Source: Methyloferula stellata AR4
GTDB taxonomy: Bacteria > Pseudomonadota > Alphaproteobacteria > Rhizobiales > Beijerinckiaceae
DNA length: 64,000 bases
Direction of reading: 5' to 3'
Assembly (NCBI RefSeq): GCF_000385335.1
Contig: NZ_ARWA01000001.1
Location: 2,310,001-2,374,000, forward strand
Positions 1 through 9,053 of this stretch are shown in pieces. Under the pieces are notes generated by a model. The model was not told where the DNA came from and did no database searches. It was given only the letters and a program-made list of their open reading frames with translations. The position numbers and the translations under genes are program-made. Position 1 is the first letter of the stretch; the number at the start of each line of letters is the position of its first letter.

Positions 1-1
1 G

Positions 2-790
2 GGGTGGCTTCCCCTTTCCGTCCTGGCCTGGGCGGTTCAGATGGCCGTTTTTCACGGGATCGGTTTCGCCTTCGAATGGTGCGACCGGACCGGCCGGCTC
101 TCCGGCGCCAAAGTGCGCAACGTGGGGCGGTTGAGCTATCGGGCGGCTTTGCCGCGCGTCCTCGTTAATCAGGTCTTCGTGCTTCTGCCCGCCATGATGC
201 TGGTGCAATGGGCGGGGCTCGCCTTCACCGGCGTCACCCATCTCCCTGCCTGGCAGTTCCTGCTGGACCTCGTCCTCATGGGAATTAGTCACGATATCGT
301 TCAATATATCGCCCATCGCCATATCCTGCACCGGCCAGGAATTGGCCGGATGTTTGGGCACGGCATTCATCACGGGACGGGCGCGAGCCAGGCGATCACC
401 GCCTGTTACATGAGTGCCGCGGATTTCTTTCTCGAAATCGTCTTGCCATATCTCGTTCCGCTCGTCCTGATCGGCGGCGGCGGCGGCGATGTCTTCTTTC
501 ATTGCTTTGTCGCGGGCGCCGGGGCGTTCGGGGGGCTTTACGAACATTCCGGCTATGATTTCGCGGTGCCCTTGCGAAAGACGCGCTTTTTCGCGCAAAG
601 GCCGCGGCTTGGCGGATGGATCGCAGCCGCCATTACAAGCCACGCGCATGGCGAACATCACCGGCGCAGCAATGTCAGCTTCAGCGACGGTTTCGGCAGT
701 CCGGGGATTTGCGACACGCTGTTCGGGACCCGCTGGGATAAAGCCGATCATGGATCGAGACCGAGAGTCCCGGCGCAATCCATGTTCTGA
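2..790 (+). CDS. Sterol desaturase / fatty acid hydroxylase family protein (5' end outside window)
   Basis: This is a membrane di-iron hydroxylase of the fatty acid hydroxylase superfamily. The three histidine clusters that bind the di-iron centre are visible: HRHILH, HGIHH and HAHGEHH, with hydrophobic segments before and between them. The frame is open to the left edge, and the first visible residues already lie inside a hydrophobic helix, so the true start is probably upstream. An internal ATG at 41 is the first in view but would cut that helix. The substrate cannot be told from the sequence; sterols, hopanoids, carotenoids and lipids are all used by relatives. It converges on the O-methyltransferase gene, with a palindrome between them. 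Confidence 0.8.
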   Translation, partial: GWLPLSVLAWAVQMAVFHGIGFAFEWCDRTGRLSGAKVRNVGRLSYRAALPRVLVNQVFVLLPAMMLVQWAGLAFTGVTHLPAWQFLLDLVLMGISHDIVQYIAHRHILHRPGIGRMFGHGIHHGTGASQAITACYMSAADFFLEIVLPYLVPLVLIGGGGGDVFFHCFVAGAGAFGGLYEHSGYDFAVPLRKTRFFAQRPRLGGWIAAAITSHAHGEHHRRSNVSFSDGFGSPGICDTLFGTRWDKADHGSRPRVPAQSMF

Positions 791-800
791 TTTTCAAAGA

Positions 801-844
801 CGCATAATCCGATGCGAAAAGTCCGCAACTTTCGGGATTATGCG
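801..844. repeat. REP-like palindrome between convergent genes
   Basis: Outer arms CGCATAATCC (801-810) and GGATTATGCG (835-844) enclose a second inverted repeat with AAAAGTC and ACTTT. The same nested design, with AAAGTC-GC-ACTTT in the core, recurs at 10817-10860. It overlaps the 3' end of the minus-strand methyltransferase gene and could serve as a transcription stop for both flanking genes. Confidence 0.55.
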
Positions 845-1506
845 ATCACGCGGATAAGCGCGAAGCCGTCATAGCCCTTGACGCCGACCGTCTGCACGGC
901 CGTGGCCGAGACGCGCGGCTCGGCCGCGATCAACTCGTTCATGCGGCGCACGCCCTTGATATTCGGATCCGCATTATTGCTGTCGATGACCCCGCCTTCG
1001 CGCACGACATTATCGGCGATAATCAAGGTGCCTTGCCGCGCCAGTTTGAGCGCGAAGGCGAAATAATCCGGCAGGCCCGCCTTATCCGCATCGATGAAAA
1101 TGAAGTCGAAGGGCGGCAGCTTTTCCGCTTCGATGCGCGCCAAGCTTTCGAGGGCTTTGCCGAGACGGATATCGACCACGCCTGAGAGGCCCGCCGCCGC
1201 TATATTGCCTCTTGCGACTTCGGCATGTTTCGGGTCGGCCTCGAGCGAGATAAGCCGTCCGTCCGGCGGCAGCGCCCGGGCAAGCCAGATTGTCGAATAG
1301 CCGCCGAGCGTTCCGATTTCGAGGATCCGCCGGGCTCCGGCCGTCTGTGCCAACAGATGGAGAAGCTTGCCTTGGTTCGGGGCGACATTGATCGCTGGCA
1401 GACCAGCCGCCGCGCTCGAAGCGAGCGCGGCCTTGAGCGCCTCATCCTGCGGGACGAGAAGGTCGGTGATATAGCGGTCGACCGCGCTCCATTGGTCCTG
1501 CGACAT
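838..1506 (-). CDS. Class I O-methyltransferase (caffeoyl-CoA O-methyltransferase-like)
   Basis: A 222-residue SAM-dependent O-methyltransferase of the metal-dependent CCoAOMT/COMT type. The SAM-binding glycine motif EIGTLGGYST lies near residue 62. IDADK supplies the metal-binding Asp, and ADNVV follows, all in the family order. Full length for a bacterial member. Members methylate catechol-like or other hydroxyl groups, and the substrate here is unknown. It starts with ATG about 20 bases downstream of the small secreted protein gene on the same strand, so the two may be cotranscribed. Confidence 0.88.
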   Translation of the reverse strand: MSQDQWSAVDRYITDLLVPQDEALKAALASSAAAGLPAINVAPNQGKLLHLLAQTAGARRILEIGTLGGYSTIWLARALPPDGRLISLEADPKHAEVARGNIAAAGLSGVVDIRLGKALESLARIEAEKLPPFDFIFIDADKAGLPDYFAFALKLARQGTLIIADNVVREGGVIDSNNADPNIKGVRRMNELIAAEPRVSATAVQTVGVKGYDGFALIRVIA

Positions 1507-1529
1507 AATATCTCGCTGTTTCGTCCCGC

Positions 1530-1778
1530 TTACGGATCGAGGACGATATAAGGCGGGACATTATAATAAGGAGGCTGCATCGGGGTGGAGTAAACTCTGA
1601 CGTGAACCGGGATCGGCCCGCGCGGGGCAGGAAACCAGATCGCGCTGTCCCGCCATGGGTGATAGGGCTGAAACACGATCGCCGAAGGCCAGCCGAAGAA
1701 GGCTTCCTCTTGCGCCATCGCCGGGCCGGCCAGCGAGGTAAAGGCAAGAATTGAGAAGAACACACGAGTTTTCAGCAT
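1530..1778 (-). CDS. Small secreted protein of unknown function
   Basis: An 82-residue protein with a clear signal peptide (hydrophobic core followed by GPAMA-Q, predicted cleavage near residue 22). The mature part is rich in proline, tyrosine and tryptophan and shows no recognised domain. It is likely exported to the periplasm or outer envelope. It lies upstream of the O-methyltransferase gene on the same strand. Function unknown. Confidence 0.55.
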   Translation of the reverse strand: MLKTRVFFSILAFTSLAGPAMAQEEAFFGWPSAIVFQPYHPWRDSAIWFPAPRGPIPVHVRVYSTPMQPPYYNVPPYIVLDP

Positions 1779-2001
1779 AAGGAACTCCAGATACCGAGGA
1801 TTTACGTCGTGTGTAACGTGAAAGAGCCCGGAAAATCCGGCTCTCGGCAGAAATTTCCCTTGTCTTGGTTAGTTTTGGCAGGCGCGACGAAATTACTTTC
1901 GTTTTTTTGAAATTTGTGAATGTCACCGAATTGAAACGTCCGGCTGACTTGCCTATAAGGCCCGGATAAACAGGCTATAGCCTTTCTCGGGGGGAGTTAT
2001 C

Positions 2002-2529
2002 GTGAAAATCACCATGTTGGCGAGCGTCTGCGCTTTTGTTCTTCTTGGCGCCGCGGGCGCTGCCGTCGCCGCTGAGGGGCCGGCCGATCCGAAGGCCGTC
2101 AAGCACGAAGGCGACAAATATTTCGACGTCAAGGGTGATCCCACCTACAATGTGCAGGCGGACGGGACTGTCGATTGGCCGACCTATTCCGGCTTCCGCC
2201 GTTACCATTCCGAATGCCATGTCTGCCATGGCCCGAATGCCGAAGGGTCGAGCTACGCGCCGGCTCTGAAGGACTCGTTGAAGACGATCGGCTATCAGGA
2301 GTTCTATGGCATTGTCGTCGGTGGCAGGCAGAACGTGAATACTGCGAACGAAAACGTCATGCCGGCCTTCGGCGAGAATAAGAACGTGATGTGCTACCTG
2401 AACGACATCTACACCTATATCCGGGCGCGCTCGACGGATGCGGTCGGACCCGGCCGTCCGATGAAGCGCGAAGACAAGGACCCGAAGACGACCGAAGCTG
2501 AAATGGCCTGTCTCAACGCGAAAGACTGA
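2002..2529 (+). CDS. c-type cytochrome, methanol metabolism-related (XoxG-like)
   Basis: A 175-residue periplasmic monohaem cytochrome. It has a signal peptide (cleavage after AAVAA, about residue 24) and one haem site, CHVCH, at residues 72-76. NVMPAFGENK follows and probably supplies the axial Met. Two further cysteines (in NVMCYLN and EMACLN) give the four-cysteine pattern of the cytochrome family found with methanol dehydrogenase genes in methylotrophs. In that family the cytochrome accepts electrons from PQQ methanol dehydrogenase or a related enzyme. No xoxF, xoxJ or mxa gene is in this window, so the partner is elsewhere or different. GTG codons occur just upstream, but the ATG at 2002 directly precedes the signal peptide. 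Confidence 0.85.
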   Translation: MKITMLASVCAFVLLGAAGAAVAAEGPADPKAVKHEGDKYFDVKGDPTYNVQADGTVDWPTYSGFRRYHSECHVCHGPNAEGSSYAPALKDSLKTIGYQEFYGIVVGGRQNVNTANENVMPAFGENKNVMCYLNDIYTYIRARSTDAVGPGRPMKREDKDPKTTEAEMACLNAKD

Positions 2530-2570
2530 GCCCGTCTCGGTCGCGATGATTTCGCACGATGATTTTGATC

Positions 2571-2603
2571 GTTCAAGCCGGGCATGCCCGGCTTGAACTT
2601 TTT
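2571..2603 (+). terminator. Intrinsic terminator after the cytochrome c gene
   Basis: A perfect 28-base palindrome (2571-2598, arms GTTCAAGCCGGGC) is followed at once by a run of five T. It lies about 40 bases after the stop of the cytochrome gene. Confidence 0.8.
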
Positions 2604-2771
2604 CGAGGGTGGGCCTGCATGGGATGGGTCCGCGGCTAAAACTGCCGCGCTCACGGCTGGCATCATATGGGTATGATATTTGTGATCTTGAAATGAAACA
2701 CGGCTTAGTTCGGCCGCGATGCGCTCCAATCTTGCTGCCGGAAGCGCAAAAAAGCGACGAGGCGTTTCATC

Positions 2772-3560
2772 ATGGAACATCCGGGTTTCAATCTGATCGA
2801 TCACAATACGCGGATCTTCTTCAGGCCGAAGCTCGCGAACTGGTACGCCGGAGAGCCGCTGGCCGCCGCGGAAGCGATCATAATGATCCGTCACCGCGAG
2901 GCTTTCGCCGGCAAAAGCGTTCTCGACATAGGCGTCGGCTCGGGACGCACGACACGCTATTTTCTGCCTTTCACCGCGAGCTATCTTGGCACCGATGTCT
3001 CGCCGCCGATGCTGGCGCTGTGCCGCAAAACCTGGCCTACCGCCGATATCTCTGAACTCGATATGCGCGATCTGGCGAAGCTCGCGCCGCGCCAATTCGA
3101 TTTCATCCTGGCAACCAGCGGCGTCCTCGACGTGCTGACGCATGAGGCGCGGCTGCAGGCGCTCGTCGATTGCGTGACGCTGCTGGCGCCGCAAGGGCTT
3201 TTCGTTTTTTCTTTCCATAACCGCCGCTACAAGAAGGCAGGCTGTCCGCCCCGGCTCGAATTCTCCGGTTCGACGATCCGCTGGCCATTGACCTCAGCGC
3301 GTTTCGTCCGAGATTGTATAAATCATCACAAGATGAAGGCCTTCGAGCATCGCGAAGAGGATTATGCGCTTTTGAACGATGTCGTTCACGGCTTTCAAGG
3401 TGTTTTCTACTATACGGACCGTGCGACGCAGACACGGCAGATCGAGGCCGTGGGCCTATCGCTCGTCGAAGTCGTGGGAGACGACGGGCGCACCTTAAAA
3501 GAGGGCGCGGACGATCGCGATGATGGCCTTGTCTATTACGTCTGCCAAAAGCTTCATTAG
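2772..3560 (+). CDS. Class I SAM-dependent methyltransferase
   Basis: A 262-residue soluble protein with a Rossmann-type SAM-binding fold. The motif VLDIGVGSGRTTR lies at about residues 50-62. A GTDVSPPML segment follows, where an acidic residue contacts the ribose, then a DFILATSGVLDVL region that matches motif IV. No specificity domain was recognised. It stands alone between the cytochrome terminator and a secreted-protein gene. Small-molecule methylation is the likeliest role, and the substrate is unknown. Confidence 0.8.
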   Translation: MEHPGFNLIDHNTRIFFRPKLANWYAGEPLAAAEAIIMIRHREAFAGKSVLDIGVGSGRTTRYFLPFTASYLGTDVSPPMLALCRKTWPTADISELDMRDLAKLAPRQFDFILATSGVLDVLTHEARLQALVDCVTLLAPQGLFVFSFHNRRYKKAGCPPRLEFSGSTIRWPLTSARFVRDCINHHKMKAFEHREEDYALLNDVVHGFQGVFYYTDRATQTRQIEAVGLSLVEVVGDDGRTLKEGADDRDDGLVYYVCQKLH

Positions 3561-3634
3561 GCGAACTAAACGACGATTATTTTGAACCAAATCGCATTCC
3601 ATTTATTGAACTGTTTAAAGCGCTGGGACATGAA

Positions 3635-4186
3635 ATGGATTGCACCTCACGCATCCTGGGGACGGCCGTGGCCATTGCCGCCGTTGTCAGCATGACTCTT
3701 CCGGCCGCCGGCTTTTTCGATTTTTTCGGCACGCAGCAGCCCCAGCCTCAGCCTTATTATTACGGACAATCCCCGCGTTATGGCGGCTGGGGGTCTTATC
3801 GCCATTCTGGCCCGCACAGGCCGCATCATGCGAAAGCGCCGGCCGACGAAAAGATCGCCCGGCAGACGCCGACGGATCTGATGCATGACGCGACCTTGCG
3901 TTACGGCGATGCCGTCATGACAAAATCCGGCATCAGAATCTTTACGGGAACGCGGAAAGCGTCTCATGATCGCGACGATTTCAGCCCGCTTCAAGACGTT
4001 CGCGTGAAGCCTAGCCAAAAGATCGCATTGGACGCGGTCGATCCCGCGCATCCAAATGGCACGAGGGGATGGAAATCCTCCGTTGAGCTGAGATCGGGGC
4101 GGTCTTCCGCAAGCACCATCCCGCTCGCCAAGGGCGTCATGATCGATAGCGGAAACGGCAAAGCCATCCGCTACGTCGGCCCCTAA
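3635..4186 (+). CDS. Secreted protein of unknown function
   Basis: A 183-residue protein with an N-terminal signal peptide (hydrophobic residues about 7-27). It then has a low-complexity stretch rich in Gln, Pro, Tyr and His, and a basic C-terminal half. The pattern VMTKSGIRIFTG and PLAKGVMIDSGNG suggests a small beta-rich fold common in Hyphomicrobiales exported proteins, but I do not recognise the family. Another ATG five bases upstream is out of frame. Confidence 0.55.
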   Translation: MDCTSRILGTAVAIAAVVSMTLPAAGFFDFFGTQQPQPQPYYYGQSPRYGGWGSYRHSGPHRPHHAKAPADEKIARQTPTDLMHDATLRYGDAVMTKSGIRIFTGTRKASHDRDDFSPLQDVRVKPSQKIALDAVDPAHPNGTRGWKSSVELRSGRSSASTIPLAKGVMIDSGNGKAIRYVGP

Positions 4187-4227
4187 GAGCGCCGGGAATC
4201 GCTACAACGATAATAAGGCGAAAACGA

Positions 4228-4989
4228 TCAGGCTGCGAACCCTTCGAAGACGATCTGATCGGCGAAGGGCGATACACGCGTGCGCTCCTCGGGCGAGCGT
4301 ATGGTCCAAGCCATGACGGGCATGCCGATGCCGTCGCGGCACAGGCGCGGCACGGCATGTGGCAGATCGCGCGCGGACCAGGACAAAAAATCCGGCTGAA
4401 TCTCAGGGTAGAAGGAGAAATCGGTCAGAACCGCCTTTGTCGCATCCGACAAAGGAGTCCAGTCTTCATGCTCGTAATGCGCTTCGCCGATAAAGCCGAC
4501 GGGGCAAGCGACGGCGGCCTTGCGGACCACACGCAGAACATCAATGTCGAAACTTTTAAGCGCGACCGGCCCGGTATAGCCGGCAACTGCCGCAACGGTG
4601 CGGGCGGCAAGCCGGTGATCGCCATCGAACCGGCTCTTGATCTCGATGATCAGAGGCGTCCGCCCGGCGATCGCCGCGAGGAAGGATGTCAGTGGCGGAG
4701 GTGCGCCGGCTCCGTCTCTATAGGCGATCTTTTGCAGCTCTTCGGCGGAGAAATGATCGACATTGCCCTGCGCCATGGTCAGCCGCTCGAGGCTGAAATC
4801 ATGAAAGACGACGGCTTCGCCATCCTTGCTGATTTGCACGTCGCATTCGATCGCATAATTTTGCGCGATCGCGGCCTCAGCCGCCGCGATCGAATTTTCG
4901 ACGCGGCCTTTTGTGCTGTCGTGAAGGCCGCGATGCGCGATAGGGCGCGCCGTCAGCCAATCCGGCGCATTTGGTGACTGCGACTTCAA
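4228..4989 (-). CDS. ugpQ: Glycerophosphodiester phosphodiesterase
   Basis: A 253-residue GDPD-family enzyme that cleaves glycerophosphodiesters to glycerol 3-phosphate and an alcohol. The TIM-barrel hallmarks are present: AHRG near residue 18, ENS near 32, ECDVQ near 48 and VFHDF near 62 carry the catalytic histidines and metal-binding acids. No signal peptide is seen, so it is likely cytoplasmic, like UgpQ. Its start overlaps the stop of the RidA gene by four bases (ATGA), so the two are translationally coupled. Confidence 0.9.
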   Translation of the reverse strand: MKSQSPNAPDWLTARPIAHRGLHDSTKGRVENSIAAAEAAIAQNYAIECDVQISKDGEAVVFHDFSLERLTMAQGNVDHFSAEELQKIAYRDGAGAPPPLTSFLAAIAGRTPLIIEIKSRFDGDHRLAARTVAAVAGYTGPVALKSFDIDVLRVVRKAAVACPVGFIGEAHYEHEDWTPLSDATKAVLTDFSFYPEIQPDFLSWSARDLPHAVPRLCRDGIGMPVMAWTIRSPEERTRVSPFADQIVFEGFAA

Positions 4990-5462
4990 GACGGGCTGAT
5001 TTCGAACATGGCTTCGACTTCGACGGCGGAATCGAGCGGCAACTCGGCGACGCCGATCGTCGAGCGGGCATGGCGTCCCTTATCGCCCAAAACTTCGACG
5101 ATCAGATCCGAGGCGCCGTTCATGATCGGCGCAATGGCCGAAAATCCCGGCGCGACATTGATGAAACCGCCAAGCCGGACGCAGCGGACGATTTTGTCGA
5201 GATCGCCCACGGCCGCCTTGGCTTGCGCCAGAATATTGATCGCGCATTGCCGCGCCGCTGCTATGCCCGCTTCGGCCGAGACCGCGGCGCCGATCTTGCC
5301 GGCATGGGCGGGTGGGATCTTGCCGTCGGCTCCGAAGGCCACCTGGCCGGAGATGACGAGAAGCGATCCGGTGACGACATAGGCCACGTAATTGGCCACC
5401 GGCGCAGCTGGCGTCGGAAGGCTGATGCCCAGCGCCTGCAATTTCTTTTCGACTTCGCTCAT
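4986..5462 (-). CDS. ridA: RidA family protein (reactive enamine/imine deaminase)
   Basis: A 158-residue member of the YjgF/YER057c/UK114 family, in the longer subgroup of about 150 residues. Archetypal RidA hydrolyses reactive enamine or imine intermediates such as 2-aminoacrylate. The conserved arginine (HARSTIGV) and the C-terminal VEVEAMFEI strand are present. The enzymatic role is inferred from the family, and longer paralogues may act on other substrates. It is the first gene of a two-gene unit with the GDPD gene (four-base overlap). Confidence 0.85.
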   Translation of the reverse strand: MSEVEKKLQALGISLPTPAAPVANYVAYVVTGSLLVISGQVAFGADGKIPPAHAGKIGAAVSAEAGIAAARQCAINILAQAKAAVGDLDKIVRCVRLGGFINVAPGFSAIAPIMNGASDLIVEVLGDKGRHARSTIGVAELPLDSAVEVEAMFEISPS

Positions 5463-5792
5463 CCCAAACTCCTGGCTTCCATTGCGGCGGAGACATGCGC
5501 GATCGGCGTGAAAGGTGCAAGACAGGCGGACAAGACAGGCGCCGCGGACGAACGGTTAACCAAACCAATGCCTGCGACTCAAAAAGATTTGGGATATATT
5601 TACTCAAATCTTTCCGTGCCTTGCCCCGACTTCGGGCTTTGCTTTGGCGCTAATGGTTTGATTTCAAACGCGTGTTCTGCTTCAATCGCAACGCAACAAA
5701 AAATCCGGGTCCGCGTCTGGCGGCGCCATTGCCCGTAATTTTGCCATTCCAACCCGGCATGGCCTTCGTAACAGAAGGATAAAGGGAGCCCT
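5463..5792. other. Intergenic region upstream of ridA and eipB
   Basis: 330 bases between two divergent genes. It must hold promoters for both. The part around 5580-5620 is AT-rich and holds a short inverted repeat (AAAGATTTG and CAAATCTTT). A Shine-Dalgarno-like AAGGGAG precedes the eipB start. No RNA gene or credible coding frame was seen. Confidence 0.5.
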
Positions 5793-6686
5793 ATGCGAAA
5801 TCGGACATTTCTTTTGGCTGGAGCGGGCATTTTGACGGCTGCTATCCTGTCTTCATTGCCGCTTACGGAACTCAGGGCCAATCCGCCGGCAGGGCCTGCT
5901 CCCGAAGGCGGCACCACGAGCGTGAAGACCAATCCGACCATGCCGCTCGCCGCGCATCGCGCCGTCTACGAGCTGACGCTTTTGAAATCCACCGGCAACA
6001 AAAGTCCGACCGCCGCGCGGGGCCGCATCGCTTTCGATTTTTCCGGCTCGGCCTGCGACGGCTATGTGCAGAACTTCCGGCAATTGACCGAGTTGCAGCC
6101 GGCGGAAGGACCGACGCGCGTCTCCGACATGCGGTCGGCGACATTCGAAGATGGTGACGGCAAGAATTTCGCCTTCGACATGCAGACCAATGTCGATAAT
6201 GCGCAAAACGACATTATCGACGGCAAGGCCACGAAGGCCGGCGACGGCGCGCTCTCCATCGCTTTGTCCAAACCGAAGCCGGGCAAGCTCAATCTCGATA
6301 CCGACGTCGTATTTCCGACCGAACATCTGCGCCGCATTCTCGATGCGGCCGAAGAGGGCCGCAACATTCTCGAATTGACCGTCTATGACGGGTCCGAGAC
6401 GGGCGACAAGCTTTATGAAACCACGACCATCATCGGACATCCGATCCTGGCGCCCGTGGTGGAACAGGCCGCCCATATTCCGGCGCTCGAAAACATGAAG
6501 CGCTGGCCGGTGTCGATCAGCTATTTCGAAGTCGGCAAAAAGGACGAAGGCCCGAATTATATCCTGTCCTTCGATCTCTACGAAAACGGCATCTCCCGCG
6601 CGTTAAAACTCGATTACGGCGACTTCATCCTCGGCGGCGAAATGACCAGCCTCGAACTGCTGCCGCAGCAAACCTGCAGCAAGTGA
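5793..6686 (+). CDS. eipB: Cell envelope integrity protein EipB (DUF1849)
   Basis: A 297-residue periplasmic protein with a signal peptide (hydrophobic residues 6-24). The body matches the DUF1849/EipB family: AHRAVYELTL, the RGRIAFDFSGSACDGY segment, the VFPTEHLRRIL motif and a C-terminal Cys in QQTCSK. The two cysteines (in SACDGY and QQTCSK) match the conserved pair that forms a disulfide in Brucella EipB. EipB forms a spiral beta-barrel in the periplasm and is needed for envelope stress resistance. It is preceded by a good ribosome-binding site and appears monocistronic. Confidence 0.88.
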   Translation: MRNRTFLLAGAGILTAAILSSLPLTELRANPPAGPAPEGGTTSVKTNPTMPLAAHRAVYELTLLKSTGNKSPTAARGRIAFDFSGSACDGYVQNFRQLTELQPAEGPTRVSDMRSATFEDGDGKNFAFDMQTNVDNAQNDIIDGKATKAGDGALSIALSKPKPGKLNLDTDVVFPTEHLRRILDAAEEGRNILELTVYDGSETGDKLYETTTIIGHPILAPVVEQAAHIPALENMKRWPVSISYFEVGKKDEGPNYILSFDLYENGISRALKLDYGDFILGGEMTSLELLPQQTCSK

Positions 6687-6714
6687 GGCGGTCGCGAAGC
6701 CGCAAACTTCCAAT

Positions 6715-6827
6715 CGCGTCATGGCCGGGCTTGACCCGGCCATCCACGCCGAAACATTGCGAGCACAATTTCAAGGATGATGCAGCGTCTCCGCGTGGAT
6801 GCCCGTGACAAGCACGGGCATGACGCG
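6715..6827. repeat. Dispersed palindromic repeat (REP/RUP-like)
   Basis: Left part CGTCATGGCCGGGCTTGACC and right part GACAAGCACGGGCATGACG are imperfect inverted copies, with internal ATCCACGCC / GCGTGGATG pairing. This type of 'CGTCATGGCCGGGC' palindrome is scattered between genes in many Hyphomicrobiales genomes. It sits between convergent eipB and dinB and may also act as a transcription stop. Confidence 0.7.
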
Positions 6828-6933
6828 CTGGGAGTGGGGCCGCAAATTCCATCGCTCGCGTGCTAAACCTGATAGCCGTAGATCGAGTCCGCGTATGATG
6901 CGCCCAAATGGTTTCAATTGAACATTTGCAGTT

Positions 6934-8223
6934 CTATCGTCGCGTGCGTGGCCGAAGCGAAATGCCTTTGACCACGGCGCCCGGGCCGAACTTGTCCCGC
7001 AAGGCATCGATCGCCGCTTCCGTCGCCTTTTCGCGCGCGAGGCCCGTATCGACGAGATCGCCTTGATCGGCCTCTTCGGCCGGACACAGATCATGCGCGG
7101 CGATGCCGATCAGACGAAAGCGCGTGCCGTCCAATTCCCGCAGCAGGAGGTCGCGCGCGGCCGTAAACAATCGGTTCGAAAGCTGGGTCGCAGCGAAGCC
7201 CGATCTTGCGCGGGTGCGTGTCTTGAAATCCGCGCTCTTCAGTTTCAGCGAGAGGCCGCGCGTCGCAAGCGCGGATCGCCGCAACCGCACAGCGACTTTT
7301 TCGCTGAGCCGGTGCAGGACCGGAAGCAAATCCTCGGCGCGGCTGATATCCGTGTCGAAGGTCGTCTCGGCGGAAATGCTTTTCGTGTCCCGCTCGGGCG
7401 TGACCTTGCGCCGGTCGATGCCCTGTGCCAGGCGATGAAGGCGCTGTCCCTCCGGACCATAGCGCCGCAAGAGATCTTCTTCCTTTTGGCTTTGCAGATC
7501 GCCGAAGCGGACAAATCCCTCGCGCGCGAGGCGCTCCTGCATGACTTTGCCGACGCCAGAGATCAGTCCGATTGGGCGGCCACGTAGAAAGGCTATGGCC
7601 TCCTCGCGCCCGACAAGCTGAAAGCCACGCGGCTTATCGAGATCGGAGGCGATTTTCGCGAGAAACTTGCAATAGCTGAGGCCGATCGAAACCGTGATTC
7701 CCAGCTCTTTTTCGATGCGCGTGGCGAAGCGCGACAAAACGAATGCCGCGGAGCCGCCATGCAGCGCTTGCGTCCCGGAAAGATCGAGAAAGGCTTCGTC
7801 GATCGATATTGGCTCGACCTGCGGCGTCAATTCGAGCATGAGCGCGCGGACTTGCCGGGCGACACGCGCATATTTCGCCATGTCGGGCGGAACAACCACG
7901 GCCTGCGGGCAGGCGGCGAGCGCTTTGAACATCGGCATGGCCGAATGCACGCCATAGGTGCGGGCAATATAGCAGCATGTCGCGACGACGCCGCGTTTGC
8001 CGCCGCCGACGATGAGCGGCTTGTCGCGCAAACTTGGATTGTCGCGCTTTTCGACGGTTGCGTAAAAGGCGTCGCAATCGACATGTGCGATGGTAAGCTC
8101 GTCCAATTCGGGATGGACGAGCGCGCGCGGCGAACCGCAAGCCTGGCAGCGGCGAACTGAGCGGTCAGTCGCAAAAATCTGCGGTGACAGACAATCGCGG
8201 CAAAGGCCTTGCGTTTGGCTCAC
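6934..8223 (-). CDS. dinB: DNA polymerase IV (Y-family)
   Basis: A 429-residue translesion DNA polymerase. Catalytic-palm motifs are [12 protein letters not shown] (first Asp, near residue 49) and [11 protein letters not shown] (Asp-Glu pair, near 143). HhH and little-finger regions follow. The N-terminus carries a putative zinc ribbon, CRDC and CQAC within the first 35 residues, typical of the long alphaproteobacterial DinB. No C-terminal beta-clamp motif was identified with certainty. Its ATG overlaps the DUF3572 stop by four bases, so the two genes form an operon. Confidence 0.93.
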   Translation of the reverse strand: MSQTQGLCRDCLSPQIFATDRSVRRCQACGSPRALVHPELDELTIAHVDCDAFYATVEKRDNPSLRDKPLIVGGGKRGVVATCCYIARTYGVHSAMPMFKALAACPQAVVVPPDMAKYARVARQVRALMLELTPQVEPISIDEAFLDLSGTQALHGGSAAFVLSRFATRIEKELGITVSIGLSYCKFLAKIASDLDKPRGFQLVGREEAIAFLRGRPIGLISGVGKVMQERLAREGFVRFGDLQSQKEEDLLRRYGPEGQRLHRLAQGIDRRKVTPERDTKSISAETTFDTDISRAEDLLPVLHRLSEKVAVRLRRSALATRGLSLKLKSADFKTRTRARSGFAATQLSNRLFTAARDLLLRELDGTRFRLIGIAAHDLCPAEEADQGDLVDTGLAREKATEAAIDALRDKFGPGAVVKGISLRPRTRR

Positions 8224-8543
8224 GGAAACGTGTCCTCCGCCGGCGGATCGAGGCGATTTCGCGCCAGAAGAATGAATTTTGGGTCGCAGGCGGCTGTTTC
8301 CGCGAAAGCGAGCAGCAAAGACTCGTCCTGTGCGAGGTGATCGAGGACTGCGGCCAAAAATCCTGGACTTCCGGCCGCTTCGCGCAGATTTCCTGGGGAT
8401 AACCCGCCAAGAGCCATAAATCGGTCGAGGCGCTCCGGCTCCGCGGCGAGAAAGGTCAAAGCCTCGATCGCCAGGGCCTCCGCCGCCTCTCGCGACGGGC
8501 CCCCTGAGCCTGACGCCGGTGGCGAAATGCGTCCGTGTTTCAT
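8220..8543 (-). CDS. DUF3572 family protein
   Basis: A 107-residue mostly helical protein matching DUF3572: [29 protein letters not shown] followed by [21 protein letters not shown]. The family is restricted to alphaproteobacteria and has no known function. It overlaps dinB by four bases, and the pairing suggests shared expression, perhaps in DNA damage. Transcription is divergent from divK. Confidence 0.8.
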   Translation of the reverse strand: MKHGRISPPASGSGGPSREAAEALAIEALTFLAAEPERLDRFMALGGLSPGNLREAAGSPGFLAAVLDHLAQDESLLLAFAETAACDPKFILLARNRLDPPAEDTFP

Positions 8544-8642
8544 CGGCGGAATTTGCCTTTCGTCAATTTCTCTCAGCTACTGGTTTATGCGTAAGGTTTC
8601 TCCCGCCGATGGGGAAGATTCGCCAATCGGGCGCGGAGCTGG

Positions 8643-9020
8643 ATGAAAATGCAGAAAAGTGTCCTGATCGTCGAGGATAATGAGCTGAACATGAAGTTGT
8701 TCAACGATCTTCTCGAAGCGCATGGCTACAAGACCGTGCAGACAAGAAGCGGGGTCGAGGCCGTCGAATTGGCGCGGACACACATGCCGAACCTCATTCT
8801 GATGGATATTCAATTGCCGGAGGTCTCCGGGCTCCAAGTGACGCAATGGATTAAGGATGACGAAACCTTGCGCCACATTCCGGTGATCGCCATTACGGCT
8901 TTCGCCATGAAGGGCGATGAGGAAAAAATCCGGCAGGGCGGCTGCGAGGCTTATCTTTCAAAACCAATTTCGGTCGTCAAATTTCTTGAGACGGTCAAAA
9001 ATTATCTCGCTGAACAGTAG
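8643..9020 (+). CDS. divK: Single-domain response regulator DivK
   Basis: A 125-residue stand-alone receiver. The acidic pocket residues E11/D12, the phosphorylated Asp at 55 (ILMDIQLP), T86 and K107 (YLSKPIS) are all present. DivK shuttles phosphate between DivJ and PleC and controls DivL/CckA, and so CtrA, in the alphaproteobacterial cell cycle. Identity is supported by near full-length similarity to the DivK consensus and by the pleD gene 33 bases downstream. ATG codons at 8643 and 8649 are both usable. Confidence 0.95.
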   Translation: MKMQKSVLIVEDNELNMKLFNDLLEAHGYKTVQTRSGVEAVELARTHMPNLILMDIQLPEVSGLQVTQWIKDDETLRHIPVIAITAFAMKGDEEKIRQGGCEAYLSKPISVVKFLETVKNYLAEQ

Positions 9021-9053
9021 CGTGCGTGCACGGAAGATTGGGGCCTGAGCAAG

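Noticed and set aside
6910-6940. A GAAC-N7-GTTC site near dinB resembling a LexA box
   Set aside because: It is at the 3' end of dinB, not at its promoter, and its orientation differs from the direct GAAC-N7-GAAC box usual in this group.
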